Shown here piece by piece: positions 36,301 through 47,534 of a stretch of 64,000 nt of DNA. Position 1 is the stretch's first letter. Each line of letters opens with the position of its first letter. A program made the translations under genes and the position numbers. Under the pieces are notes generated by a model. That model worked only from the letters and a program-made list of their open reading frames with translations. It had not been told where the DNA came from and made no database searches. Origin of the DNA: Epiperipatus broadwayi (taxonomy: Eukaryota > Onychophora > Udeonychophora > Euonychophora > Peripatidae); the NCBI GenBank assembly GCA_028023455.1, contig JAQFVV010000017.1:4682098-4746097 (forward strand), in the 5' to 3' direction.

Positions 36301-37515
36301 AAATTAACTGTTTTCACAAAATAATTATGATTTAGTTAGAATTGTATGGAAGGGGGTGGCAGTAGCAGGGTTGACATATGGTAATGATACACTATGTGTT
36401 AGTATAGGGGTATTAGATAACTTAAAAAAGTACAAAGACAAGTAGGGAGTAGATAACATAGAAAAGTACAAAGACAAGTAGGGAGACATGCATTTGATGC
36501 AGATGTGTGGACGGCGAAGGAGGCAATTTAACGAGAAATGGATTGGTTAAGTTTTTATATAAGAGATACAAAAAGTAAAATGAAAGTGTTTGTTAGATTG
36601 CAGTTTATGGATAATAAGAGAATAGCCAAAATAGTATTTAATTGGATTATGAGTAAAGGACAAGCAACAGGATGGCTGAGAAAAGTAGTAAGGTATGCAG
36701 AAAATTTGGATGAAGAATGTATATCAGTATACTTATACAAAAGGTGGGATGATTGTGTTAGAACAATTGTTGAGTGTTATAGTGATAAAAAAAGAGGATA
36801 GAAGGATAGATGCATTAATAAAGAGTATGATAGATGCATTAATAAAGAATAGGGAGTTGGAAAGATGGAGAACTAGTATGAAGAGTAAAAAAAGTTTAAA
36901 TATATATAGAAGTAAATGGAATATTAGGTGCAAGTTAATTTATGATAATAGCAAGGAACATGGTTTACTGTTTGAGGCTCGAACAGGATCTTTAGCAACA
37001 AAGGAATATACTCATAAATGGGAAAATGTGGGTGATTTAGTCTGCCAGTTGTGTAAGGAAGGCATAGAAAATATTAGGCATCTTTTAATTGAATGTAAAT
37101 GTCTGAAAGCAGAAATGGTACATAATGAAGTTGTGGAAGAATAAATATAAACAAAGTGATTATACAGAAAGTGGGTTATTTGTTTTTATGCTGGGTTTGG
37201 GAAAAGATAAGGGGGATTTAGATATAAAGGCTATGGAGTTGACAAAGATTATGTGTGGAAATGGGATGGAGCAGAATAGAGAAGAATATGGGAAAACTTG
37301 AGCAGGGAATGGAAAGGGTGTGTAAAATGGCTAACAGGTTTCTCTGGGCATAGTGGCTGAGAAAGTCCTGACTCCATATCACATCACGTGATTGTGTAAA
37401 AAAGAAACATCTTGAAAAGGTTTTATTAAGGAATGAAAGTCGGATTGATGTATTAAATAATATTTTTATTTATAGTGAGTTGTCTATTTCAATTTTATTT
37501 TAAATTGATTGTTTT
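33375..37515. repeat. Inverted repeats of about 120-140 bp framing a LINE
   Basis: The left arm (about 33375-33517) and right arm (about 37385-37515) are inverted complements. 'gagatagacaactcattata' pairs with 'tatagtgagttgtctatttc', 'atttaatacatcaatgcagc' with 'gattgatgtattaaataat', and 'acacaatca' with 'tgattgtgt'. The arms are moderately diverged. A decayed LINE fills the space between them. Either a fold-back element captured or was invaded by the LINE, or the unit is a composite. I see no obvious target duplication. Confidence 0.7.
33800..37345 (+). mobile_element. LINE, near full length, decayed (GDMNGHI endonuclease, FVDD reverse transcriptase)
   Basis: The endonuclease starts near 34065 ('GGRRPEKWLELNKAVKNYEL'). 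It continues in the 185-codon frame 34262-34819 with 'IIMIIGDMNGHI', '...HTIDYVLVKK' and 'SDHNFF'. The linker is at 34986-35210. RT entry is at 35300-35480 ('ETGKKLKNGKA'). 35480-35700 reads 'GKDKDHKKLSNYRLIAEM' and 'MQGGFRS'. The catalytic 'LLFVDDVFLC' is near 36025-36055. The C-terminal part at 36695-37144 contains 'LLFEARTGSL' and a 'CQLCKEGIENIRHLLIEC' zinc-knuckle (C-x2-C-x8-H-x4-C). Several frameshifts and stops are present. The clade is not assignable by eye. It lies in sense in the last UBL4A intron, inside the inverted repeats. Confidence 0.8.
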
Positions 37516-37676
37516 TTAGTTTTGTATGTGGAAGACAACATTGTGGATAAATTTTAACATTGGAATTTGATCATTTAAAGTATGCATATATATATAATAC
37601 AAGTGTTGACTACTTTATTTATATATATTCTGTTGTGTTATTTTATGCAATATGTATTAATTTAATGCATTGTGTT
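37475..37676 (+). repeat. Repeat F, uninterrupted copy
   Basis: Two consecutive segments, 37475-37586 ('gtgagttgtctatttcaatt' to 'tttaaagtatgca') and 37596-37676 ('aatacaagtgttgactactt' to 'atgcattgtgtt'). They reappear separated at 40551-40661 and 44850-44932. The first 40 bp or so are also the outer part of the right inverted repeat framing the LINE. Confidence 0.85.
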
Positions 37677-37689
37677 TGAAACAGTAAGA

Positions 37690-40545
37690 TTCGAATCTTA
37701 AGTTTCATCTTCTATCGTCTCTCACCCACCACCTTATCCTACCCAAATTTAAACTTTTTGGTATCGAATTGTGAATGTAGTAATATTAAAAATGTATAAA
37801 TATCTGTAAAATTCACCATAAATGCACACACACATTTCGATAACAAATTTAAAGCAATAAATAAAAATAATTGATATAATTTAACTTTCTCTTTTAGTTA
37901 TATAATTTTATATAACTTTAACTATTTATTTTAAATTATAAATGTTCGTTAGTTTATTGCCTTTTCTTAAAATCATATTTTAAATAATAATTTTGGAAAT
38001 TAGATTGTAATTTAAAAGAAAAGTAAAAATAATTATATATTCCCTTTTATACTTGAAATTTCGCAAGTAATGGTCGGTGAGAGATAATAGATTAATTAAT
38101 TAGAAAATTCCATAAAAGCTTTAATTACGAAAATGTTAAAAGGTAAAATAAACCTAAACAATAGGAATGCAGCTTTCTGAATTAATTAAACTTATAAAAT
38201 GCATTAATCCTTCTCAGGGCAAATGAATGGAGCTAAAAATAAAATAGAATAAAATTTAAAAGATAAGATAAAGAAAAGAGGACATCTTGGATTTCTAAGA
38301 ACTTTTTAGTTAGACTTTGGCTGTGCTCTTGCTTGGTTGAGAGAATTTAAATCTTAATTAATTTATCTACTACAAGATGATCGAGTAGGAAGCGCCCAGA
38401 CTATTTTCCCCCCAGAGATGGTCGATCATCCACATGTGCCCTTCACAAAATAAACCAAGAGGATCTGCTGACCAAATAATTGGAAAGCTGCTGCTTCTAT
38501 TGAAATGAATCAATAATCTGAGTGCCGGAAAGAACTGCTACTGTTTGAACTCGTGAACAATCTGCTACTGACCATGAAATCTGAAAGCTTCTTATAAAAC
38601 GGGTACCTGTACCCAAGGCCATCTAGAGTACTCTAAATATTAGTCGAGCTATAGCTCACTCTATATATATAAATTGTACAATTATTAATTTCATTATTAA
38701 TCTATTATGTAAATATCTTTTAATAATCTAGCTTACCTAAATCTGTCTATTTCTTGGGTATATATTTCTAATTTTACATTTTTTTTTATTATCTAGTGAT
38801 AGCATGCCTATAAGATTTCCGATCGGACCTCGCCAAATTTTAAATATAAATCCTAATCTAAACGGTTGCCATCTTGTACAGCGACCTACTGATATATTTC
38901 TTTATATATATACTCATGTTGGCTGGTCAGCTCGGAAATCTCCATAATTCTCTAAAATACAAATACATGATTGCATGAAACAGTGGATACGTGTCCTGCA
39001 AAGCATATAATTGATATTTCTATTAAATTATTTTGTTATTTCATATAAATCGACACACATTCGGTGCTTCATATATTGTAAATGCAGGGATCTATTATGT
39101 AGCAAGTGGCGGACATATTAGTTCTTAATACCCACCCAACTTACATATTGCTTTTTACACTTGTTTTAATTTTAAATAACATATCCATTAAGTGCATTTG
39201 AGCCAAATAATATTTATTAAATGTTGGTAATGTAGGGTCGAGTCATAAATTTATATTAAATCTTAACAAAATATTATGTGAATTATACATGTGTTACGGT
39301 TTAGAGATGCGATAACCCATTATGAACCTTGGATATCCCGGATCCTACAGGATTCACTGAATCCCAGTCATCCTACACAAGTGGACATAATGAATGTTTC
39401 CGTAGGGCTTGACGCCCGTCACACAGTCAGGGAGTAAATGTGACACGAACCCTTTGCACCTGATTATGCTTATGTGACATCTTACCTTTTTGGGCCTACG
39501 GCAAACGCCAGCCCGTTGTTTTAAATTCATCCATTGGCTTCGCAGTTTTAATGTACTGCCACCCTCGCATCGCAGTTCTGAACGTACCGTGTATTTCTTA
39601 TTATTACTTTTATTATTCAATGTATGACTCCATCTCTGCATTAATGACATAAATTCACTCTCAAATAAATGTCTGTCCATAATCACTTATAAATATCTTA
39701 GTTCATTAAATAAAATATATGTCCGTAGCTGCTATTATCAATCCTAATTTAGATTCGTGCATTTCAAAGATATTAAATCCCTGAAGGCATGTTCTTGAAA
39801 TACTTGCTCAGGAATTCAGGTAGCTAGATTATGTCAGCCAAATAATTGTATGTCTTTGAAAATATAACAGTATCGGAGTAATACCGCTACTGAAAATATA
39901 ATATAATCAAATGTTTTTAATTAAATGATTTTAGTATTAAATATTCTAATTAAATAATTTCAAACCATATGTCTGCCATCATATATTTATTTATTCGACA
40001 CCCATTCCATATACTATCTTCTCGATTATTTAAAATATAAATGTCTAATATTAATATTATATATAGCTAACTCGAAAATAAAGTCTTGAGTCTCTCGCAT
40101 CTCCCTGATCCCATGCCTAAAGAAATGTTTACTAATGTAGCCTCAGATGCGTTGTTTCGTAGAGTGTTTTGTGGAGCCGATAAACCATGTTCGAACTCAG
40201 TACTACTGGTCGCTTCACTATTTATGTGCTGCTTTTCAGTGTGGTGGTCAAATTCTGCACTATGTTAACGAAGCATACGAATCTATTACATAGTATAATT
40301 TTTTTTAGCGTTTGGCGCCGACAACATGAGGCTTCATTACAAAAACCCATATGCCCTGAGTAGACATATAACGTACATAAATTTCTTTTAGCGCTTGCAA
40401 CCTGAGTTAGTCGTTAGCCATTTATTCTATATATATGAATTTTTTTTTCAATAAAAATAATAGGAAAAATAAATCGAGTGAGATACTGTGGCTCAAATGG
40501 ATGAATGAACGGTAGATGTAATAACAAGTTTAAAGAAAGTAGGGA
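37690..40545. other. UBL4A intron between the two repeat F copies
   Basis: No gene recognised. 39300-39700 and 40085-40330 are less AT-rich. A 110-codon minus-strand frame (39686-39354) and a short plus frame (40086-40268) show no domain signal. A 'tggcgccg' word at 40313 resembles the start of an LTR-retrotransposon primer-binding site, but no polyprotein follows. Confidence 0.35.
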
Positions 40546-40550
40546 TGTAT

Positions 40551-40661
40551 GTGAGTTGTCTGTTTCAATTTTATTTTAAATTGATTGTTTTTAGTTTTGT
40601 ATATGGAAGGCAACATTGTGAATAAATTTTAACATTGGAATTTGGTCATTTAAAGTATGTA
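40551..40661 (+). repeat. Repeat F, left half of interrupted copy
   Basis: Nearly identical to 37475-37586, with roughly ten differences. The match stops abruptly at 40661 and resumes at 44850. Confidence 0.85.
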
Positions 40662-43600
40662 TATTGTGCCCTTTTGTATGGGTCACCATTTAAGTTTTGT
40701 GCTAATCTAGTGGAAAATTTAAAATTTAAGAAGTATTTTAAAGATGTGATGTTGACTTTGCTTGTGGTAATGTTACCATAAGTTTAATTAAAGCAATCTA
40801 TGAGTATTTGATATGTGAATTGTGTTGATCTTGAGAAGATATTTAAATGATGATGATTATGATGTAATACTGCATTAATAAATTTAATAACAAATGTTTG
40901 AAGCTAAAATATTTAAAAGACAAGCTAAAATTAGATAAAGATATTTATTAAATTCAAAATATATGTTAAAAGTGAATAAAAAATATTTTAAATTATAAGT
41001 ATTTAAATTGAGATTAATATTTGATTTTAATCATATCAAATAATTATTTTAAAATCTATTATAATATCTTAAATATTTAAAAATATTTATTTTAAAAAAA
41101 ACAATTGTTAGTTTATTTTTAGACAAGCGTTCTTGTGATAAAGAACAGATGTTATACACACATGCGTGGAAGTTGTCTAATAAAGTTGCATAATTATTTT
41201 AAAAAAATCATGTTATAAAATTTATAAATAATACGTGAGTTATCACGAGATAAAAATAAAGATATTAATGTAAAATATTAAATTTGATTTTAAAAATATT
41301 GTCTTAAAAATATAACGTATTTAAAAAGATTTAGTTTATTTTAAATGATCTTATAAAAGTTAAGATTTAAATTAAGTGAGAAATAATATTTCAAAAGAAT
41401 GTATAATAGATTTAAATAAACGATAAATATTGTTTTGAAAGAATTTGATAAAATATCAAAATATTAAATAAGTCATTATTTATTTTTAATATTGTGTTGG
41501 TAAATATGTAAATAAGAAATTTTGATTGTTTAAACCTACCAATCAGATAAGGAGTTTCTGGCAGTATATAAGCTGGATTCAATTGTTGAGGGGGTCTCTC
41601 TCTACAATAAAACTTCTAAGTCGTTTGTGCTATTAAAAAAAAATAGCCAAGTAAATTTATAAACGCTCTTAAAATCAGTTGTAAAATCATAAGAGTGTTA
41701 TTGAATAATTTATTATATTTTTAAAGTAATGAATATGCAGGAGTAACTTAATAATTCCCTATTATCTTCTCAATATCGAAACTCAATTTACGTACAAATA
41801 ATCAATGGAAACATCACGTATCGGAGAAATTTATCAGAAACTTTATGTTGAAAAAGTAACAGACGCTGGATTAGAACATAAAACTACAAGATGGAGAAAA
41901 ATAGTATTTTGGACTATAAATAGTTTTCAAAAGTTAAATTACTATTGTCTATTACTAATAGATATTTTAAAAAAATATAAATATTTCTGTAAAAGAAAGT
42001 ATTTTGACAAATTATAGAAGTAAAATATGTATCTTAAGGAAAGATATAAGATGCAGTAGTAATTTTAAATAAATACTTGCCTTGTTAAGTCTTTATGCTT
42101 AAAAGACTAGAGATTGATAATTTGAAAAGGCAAATATATTATAAGTATAAGTATTTTAAAAAATCGTAATATAATGAAATTATTTTATTTAAAGTTATCT
42201 AAACCTGGACGTTATAGATGGAAAAATTAATTTTACCGAATATGGTATTTACAAATGCGCAAGTAATACATGGATATCCAAATCAAGTTAATACAAACCA
42301 AGTTAATTGAAAAATAATTAAATGACAATTTATCAATTATAAACTAAGTTGAAATAATAACTTTCAAATAATAATTGATGAAGAATTGGATCCAAAGAAC
42401 TTATAAACTATTTTAATTTTATTTGTTTCTTATTGGAACTTATTATTTTTAAAAAAGAACGTTATCATTTTATTATAAACTTTCAAGAAGCACGTGATAC
42501 AACGGAACAGGAAATAGTGTTTTATTGACTTTATACTGAGGATATTTGTTGGAACTTTTATGGTAGGAAAAATCAACGATGGACCATGTAATATGAATTT
42601 ATTTTATTTATTTAACATAAAATTTAAATATTATTAAACTCTTAAAAATAGGTTAGGTACATTTATTAAATAGTAACTTAAAAATAATATAATAATTAAT
42701 TACATAAACTTATTTTTATAATTAATATAACACGGAATATTCTAATGAATGTTTATGAGTGAAAATGTGAATGATTTTTATTTTATGAAGCTCAAATTCA
42801 AGAATACTGGATAGAGAATGGACATTATTATTATTATGGAAAAATATTGTATAATGATTTTTAATGAATTTAATATGTTTTTCTTTAGATCAACTGATAT
42901 TATGGGTAGAATGAATGGATAATATATTATGAAAAACATACATTATATTGACAGCAAACGTATTAAAATATGCATAATTTTTTAAATTTATAATATAAAC
43001 ATGACATAACATTACGTAAAAAGTTTAGAAATAATTATATGATTCTTTCGTAAATAATTTTTATATTTTTTATTTATGCTTAGTATTAAAATGATGTTTA
43101 TTATTTATCTAAGTAATTATTTTATTTTTGCAAGTCAGAAAAGGATTTTAAAAGTCTATATTTTTGTGTATTTTGTTTATTGAGTAAGTTAAGTTACGTT
43201 ATGAGTAGAAGCCTATATTTAGATTGAAAAGTTTACTAAGTATAGACAATATAGTATGAGTAATTTGGATAATGAATATTTTATTTGAAGTTGATATTTG
43301 TTTTCCGGAAAATGTTTTAAATGAGTTTAGAATATGTTTTATAGATAGAAATTTATTAGAAAGGTTAGTAAAGCACATAGGGTAAAATAATGATTTTACA
43401 CAGAAAGGAATCATAAAATTTATCTAATGTAATGTTTTATGAATTTAAAATTGATAAATGATTTAAATATTAATGTTTGAATAATACAGATATAGAATGC
43501 TATTTTATAAAACATATAACAGAATTACATTAGGTGGAATATAATTAAGCCAATCATTTGTTTTACATTATAAAGAGATATTAATTTTATATAAAGTATT

Positions 43601-44849
43601 AGCAATGCTAATAACAAAGTGAATACATAATAATACATTATAAATGATATTTAATTAATGTAGTTATTTAATAGGTAGAGCTACATTATGTACACATGCT
43701 ACATAAATAGTCTTGACATATTGTTATTTGTAGTAATTAAAGTACAACTATTTATTTAAAAATCTAAGTTTAAGAAAAACACACTATAATATTATTAATA
43801 TAGCATTTGAAGGAATGTATAATTGCTTATTAAGTACATAAGTTAATAACAGTGTAAGCCTCTTATATTTGTATTTCTTATTTTTATTTTATTTGTTGTC
43901 ATAAGTTATAAACTGTAAATAGTGTAAATAAATTTTATTTGAAGTTATTGTAAATAAATTTGTTAATTTGTTTTAAAAGTGTGTCGAGTTTCATTATTTT
44001 TCACCTCAGCATTTTGACATCAGATGATTTGAAATAAACATAATATTTGCACAAAATTGAATTTGTTATTATTATTTAGAATTGAATACCATATTTGCTT
44101 AACATTATTTTATAAGAATTGATTGACATGAACATAAATATTGCAATGGTCATAAGATGATTATAATGCACATTATAAGAATACAATATTGTTTATTGCC
44201 ACAGATTATTAAGTATAAGATTTTGATCTATTTTAAAATGAAGATACCATATGAAATAAAAGATCTACATATAATTGTTTATTTATTTAATGATTGATTA
44301 TATCATAGAAATAGATGAGATTAAATTACACTTTAAGATTATTATTTATTATTATTATTAAAATAAGTTAGGTGTATTTAGGTTTGATATAAAATCCCAC
44401 ATCATACTTATTTACATGAGTTATTATTATTTTAAAACTTTAGAAGAACCTGAGATTATTTAATTATATTTTAAGTTAAAGTTAGGAATTATTTTAGTAT
44501 TATTAAAGATAATTTATTTCATTTAAAAGTCATAAGAATCTATAGATGTAGTGGTAAGATGATAAGGTAGTGGTAGTATTCTTATGCCATTGAGACAGTA
44601 TCTTGGGAGATATTGACTCAGTGTAAATCTGCTTATTACTTTGTAACTTTACTTCGCAGTCTCATAATTTTATAAATACTTATTTAATTAATATAATCTA
44701 GAACTATATTGATTTTGATGATTGATAATAAATTTAATTAAGATATGATAGTATAAAAAGTATATTAAAGATAGATATGCAAATTTTAATGAAGCATAAT
44801 AATGTAACTGAGCTAGTTGTATTTTAAACTATTTTATATATCAAGAAGT
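40662..44849. mobile_element. 4.19-kb insertion interrupting repeat F, class unknown
   Basis: Inferred insertion, because repeat F is contiguous at 37475-37676 but split here. The inserted DNA is extremely AT-rich and lacks ORFs with recognisable domains. 41520-41630 has a promoter-like arrangement ('gcagtatataagctggattc' followed by 'tctctctctacaataaaact'), as in LTRs with closely spaced TATA box and AATAAA. A second AATAAA-rich patch at 43920-43980 precedes 'cacctcagcattttgacatc'. I found no terminal repeats, so class is unassigned. Confidence 0.5.
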
Positions 44850-44932
44850 AATACAAGTGTTGACTACTTTATTTATATATATTCTGTTGTGTTATTTTAT
44901 GCAATATGTATTAATTTTTAATGCATTGTGTT
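44850..44932 (+). repeat. Repeat F, right half of interrupted copy
   Basis: Matches 37596-37676 almost exactly and ends just upstream of the last UBL4A exon. Confidence 0.85.
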
Positions 44933-45155
44933 CTAATGTGAATTTGCATTGTATTGCATTTTACTAATGCTTAGATTTTTTTATTGTAGATATTGAATAA
45001 AGTTCTTTTTAAAAAGAAATAAAGAAATATTTAATAGTAGATGTGGATAGCATTGTTAAACAATTAAAATATATCTTGATTGAGTTAGATTTCAATATTT
45101 AAAAATAATTTTTTTGTAAAAATGAAATTTTAACATGTAATATTTTTACTTGCAG

Positions 45156-45263
45156 GATTTTGATAAAACGTTGGCTAGCTTGAGCTTGGATGATATTGAA
45201 CGGATAGCAAGAGCGAACATAGAAGCACAACAAAATATAGCCGCGAGTACATCAAAGTCTTAA
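45156..45263 (+). CDS. UBL4A: UBL4A/GET5 orthologue, terminal exon
   Basis: Encodes 'DFDKTLASLSLDDIERIARA' followed by 'NIEAQQNIAASTSKS' and TAA. The 'LSLDDIERIA' helix is the hallmark of the UBL4A C-terminus (LTLDDIERLA in vertebrates). It completes the helical BAG6-binding domain begun in the previous exon. The acceptor TTTTTACTTGCAG precedes 45156 and the reading frame enters in phase 0. With the upstream exons the visible product is 133 residues. Adding about 15 for the missing first exon gives a length close to the family's 150-160. The tail after the helix is short, Ser/Ala rich and not conserved. Confidence 0.95.
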   Translation, partial: DFDKTLASLSLDDIERIARANIEAQQNIAASTSKS

Positions 45264-45374
45264 GTTAATATGATTTTAAAAATATTGAAATTTCAACTTC
45301 AGAAATGGTTGGAAGTTTAAATTATAAATGTACTATTGTTATTTTTTGTTTTTTTTTTTATAAAAAAAGAAAAC

Positions 45375-45380
45375 AATAAA
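45375..45380 (+). terminator. Probable UBL4A polyadenylation signal
   Basis: AATAAA 112 bases after the stop codon, followed within 20-40 bases by T/G-rich sequence ('ttggtattgaattgatttgg'). A second AATAAA at about 45422 is an alternative. Confidence 0.7.
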
Positions 45381-45429
45381 TGCTGTTCTCAATTGGTATT
45401 GAATTGATTTGGGGATTCGTCAATAAATG

Positions 45430-46254
45430 CATAAACTTTTAGATAGTTACTACATTCTCTTATTCTAACAATTTGAGAATACTGTGCTGTACTACATATC
45501 ACAAATGAAGATCTCATTACCGTGAAATTTCTTTAAACTTTCGCAATTGTTACTGAAGTTAATGAGAACTTGGCATTTACGAAGATGATAAAATGTCAGG
45601 GATAATTTCTTTTAGCAGAAGTCTTTTTTTTTTTTGTATATTAAAAAAAAAAATCTGCTCATTTATTTATCAACTATTTTTGAAGAATTTTTATTTTATT
45701 TATATAATTTGCTAAAAACAGATGTGTATTCTCTTTTTATCAAATTATTATTTTGTGATATAATACAGTAAGATTTTGTCTGTTGACTTGTAAAATATTA
45801 AATTGTATGTACTTTTTAGAAAATAAATGTAGTTTGCCTTTTTTAAAAAAATAAAAAATCTTGTTTTCCTTTCTTATGTAATTTATTCTGTGTGCAAAAT
45901 TCTCTGCAGGTTTAGCAATTATGGTAGTCCAGCTTCTGATTGGATCATTTTTGAAGATTTTATTATTATCCAATTAAAATAATTTATTCTAATATCTTAT
46001 ATTCACCTTAATCCAATGTGATGCTAATCTTACATTATAAAATAGTAAAACATTTTATATCATTAATTAAGGTACTTGTGTTAAAAAAATTTTAATGTGC
46101 TTTGTATTATTGTGATAATTAAGTAGTTTTTTTACAGGCGATAAAATTTATAAGAAAAACCAATATCCAGATTTAGACATAAGTATTATGTTGAATTTGT
46201 TTTTGATTTTTTTAAAAAATACTTTCATATACATCACATGATCGCCATTTTCTA
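45430..46254. other. Sequence downstream of UBL4A
   Basis: AT-rich; no recognised feature. Confidence 0.4.
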
Positions 46255-46256
46255 TA

Positions 46257-47229
46257 CACCTGGGTCTCGTTTTATGCGGTAGATATGTTCCACAGAAAAC
46301 CCGCATTAAAAAAAATCGCACAAAAATAGACTTAATTTACCTTGAAAAATGGGGGATAGGGATTGTAATTTTCAGAATTCGCATAAAAGCAAAGCAGCAA
46401 GGAAAAATTACTTTAAAATTCGCATTAAAAAAATAAGCAAATAAAGTATGACTAATAAAAAATTTCAAATATTTGAAAAAAATTAATACAAGACAAACTT
46501 TTTTTACTTTTTTCATTACTACAGTATTTAATTTTACATTTTTCATACATATTTTAATCATTACCGCTAGCGTTCGTTAGTAAACTAGTAAGAAATCAGA
46601 TTCGATGTGATGTATTGTGGCTTCTCCTTAAACGAAGTCAAGAATCTCTCAGCAATTATGCCCAGAGAAACCTGTTAGCCACTATTTTTATTCGTGATGT
46701 GATGTACAACTAGCGCCATTTTCAGTCTTGTGCTGTGTTAATGGTTTTCTGTTTTTTTATTAAAAAAATGAAATCGCAATCAAAACAAAAAGATTATACA
46801 TTATCATTAGAAAGATTATTTTCAGTTTATAAAATCTTCGTTTTTTATTTTAAAAATCTAAAAGATTATTTATTTCTATTATACATATATAACAAAATGT
46901 GTTTTAAAAGTTTAAATTTTTTGAATATTTATAGTGATATTTTTATATATAAGTATAAATCTATTATTATTATTTACTCATTAGTATAAATAGGTTATTT
47001 ACATAGAAGCTAAGTTCTAAATACAGCTTCAGGCATATTCACGTTAGCTGCTAATATAACGTAATATTTTTGAAAAAAAAAAAAAGGATTTCAAGTCAAA
47101 ATAAGTTAATAATTTAAATTTCTTGATATCTAATAAATATAGTGATATATGAAATATATTAAGAAGAAACATGAATCGCATAACTTCAAAATCGCATTAA
47201 AATAATCCGCATAAAACGAGACCCAGGTG
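46257..47229 (+). mobile_element. Pogo/Tigger-like non-autonomous DNA transposon
   Basis: Terminal inverted repeats of about 23 bp: 'cacctgggtctcgttttatg' + 'cgg' at the left and its complement 'ccgcataaaacgagacccag' + 'gtg' at the right. They are flanked by TA at 46255-46256 and 47230-47231. The CTCGTTTTAT-GCG core resembles Tigger/pogo termini. Internal subterminal words ('ttcgcattaaaa', 'ataatccgcat') repeat the end motif. Near 46769 a frame starts 'MKSQSKQKDYTLSLE', reminiscent of the Lys-rich, 'TLSLxxK' transposase N-terminus, but the frame then dissolves into AT-rich sequence. It looks like an internal deletion derivative. Confidence 0.8.
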
Positions 47230-47239
47230 TACTTACACA

Positions 47240-47530
47240 AGTTGTTAATATAGCACTCTCCATACATTAGTGCACCCAGTGCAAGCCTTAGTAATCAATG
47301 GATGCAAGAACGTTTGTGTATATAATTTTTGCCTATTGTCTACTCATCCATTATTCCCAGACAAGTTTCTAGCTAAAATTCAAGGCTCCTCACTGACGAA
47401 AGCTACAAGGTAGAAACTTGTCTGGGAATATTGAATGAGTAGGTACTAGATAGAGATTTTATGCATGAACTTTGCAGTCGTTGATTACTAAGGCTTGTAT
47501 TGGGTGGCATTCACTACTGTATAGAGAGTT
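47240..47530 (+). repeat. Family C fold-back repeat with hammerhead motif, copy 2
   Basis: Palindrome centred near 47388. The left arm contains 'ctccatacattagtgcaccc', 'aatcaatggatgcaagaac' and 'cccagacaagtttctagc'. The right arm has inverted counterparts, ending 'tactgtatagagag'. It lies immediately next to the pogo-like element. The hammerhead block spans the centre on the plus strand. Confidence 0.82.
47381..47440 (+). ncRNA. Type I hammerhead ribozyme motif (family C, copy 2)
   Basis: Helix I strand UUCAA then CUCCUCA, core CUGACGA (47393-47399), a weak stem II with a G/G mismatch, and GAAA (47413-47416). Stem III is AC-UU-GU, and GUC has C at 47422. The return strand is UGGGAAUAUUGAA. 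UUCAA pairs with UUGAA, and the inner helix keeps four pairs. The core is intact but stem II is damaged relative to the copy at 2311-2376, so activity may be lost. Confidence 0.6.
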
Positions 47531-47534
47531 TATT

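Noticed and set aside
39354-39686. 110-codon minus-strand frame in the less AT-rich part of the intron
   Set aside because: Cys/Arg-rich but without spaced motifs of any zinc-finger type I know; kept only as unexplained.
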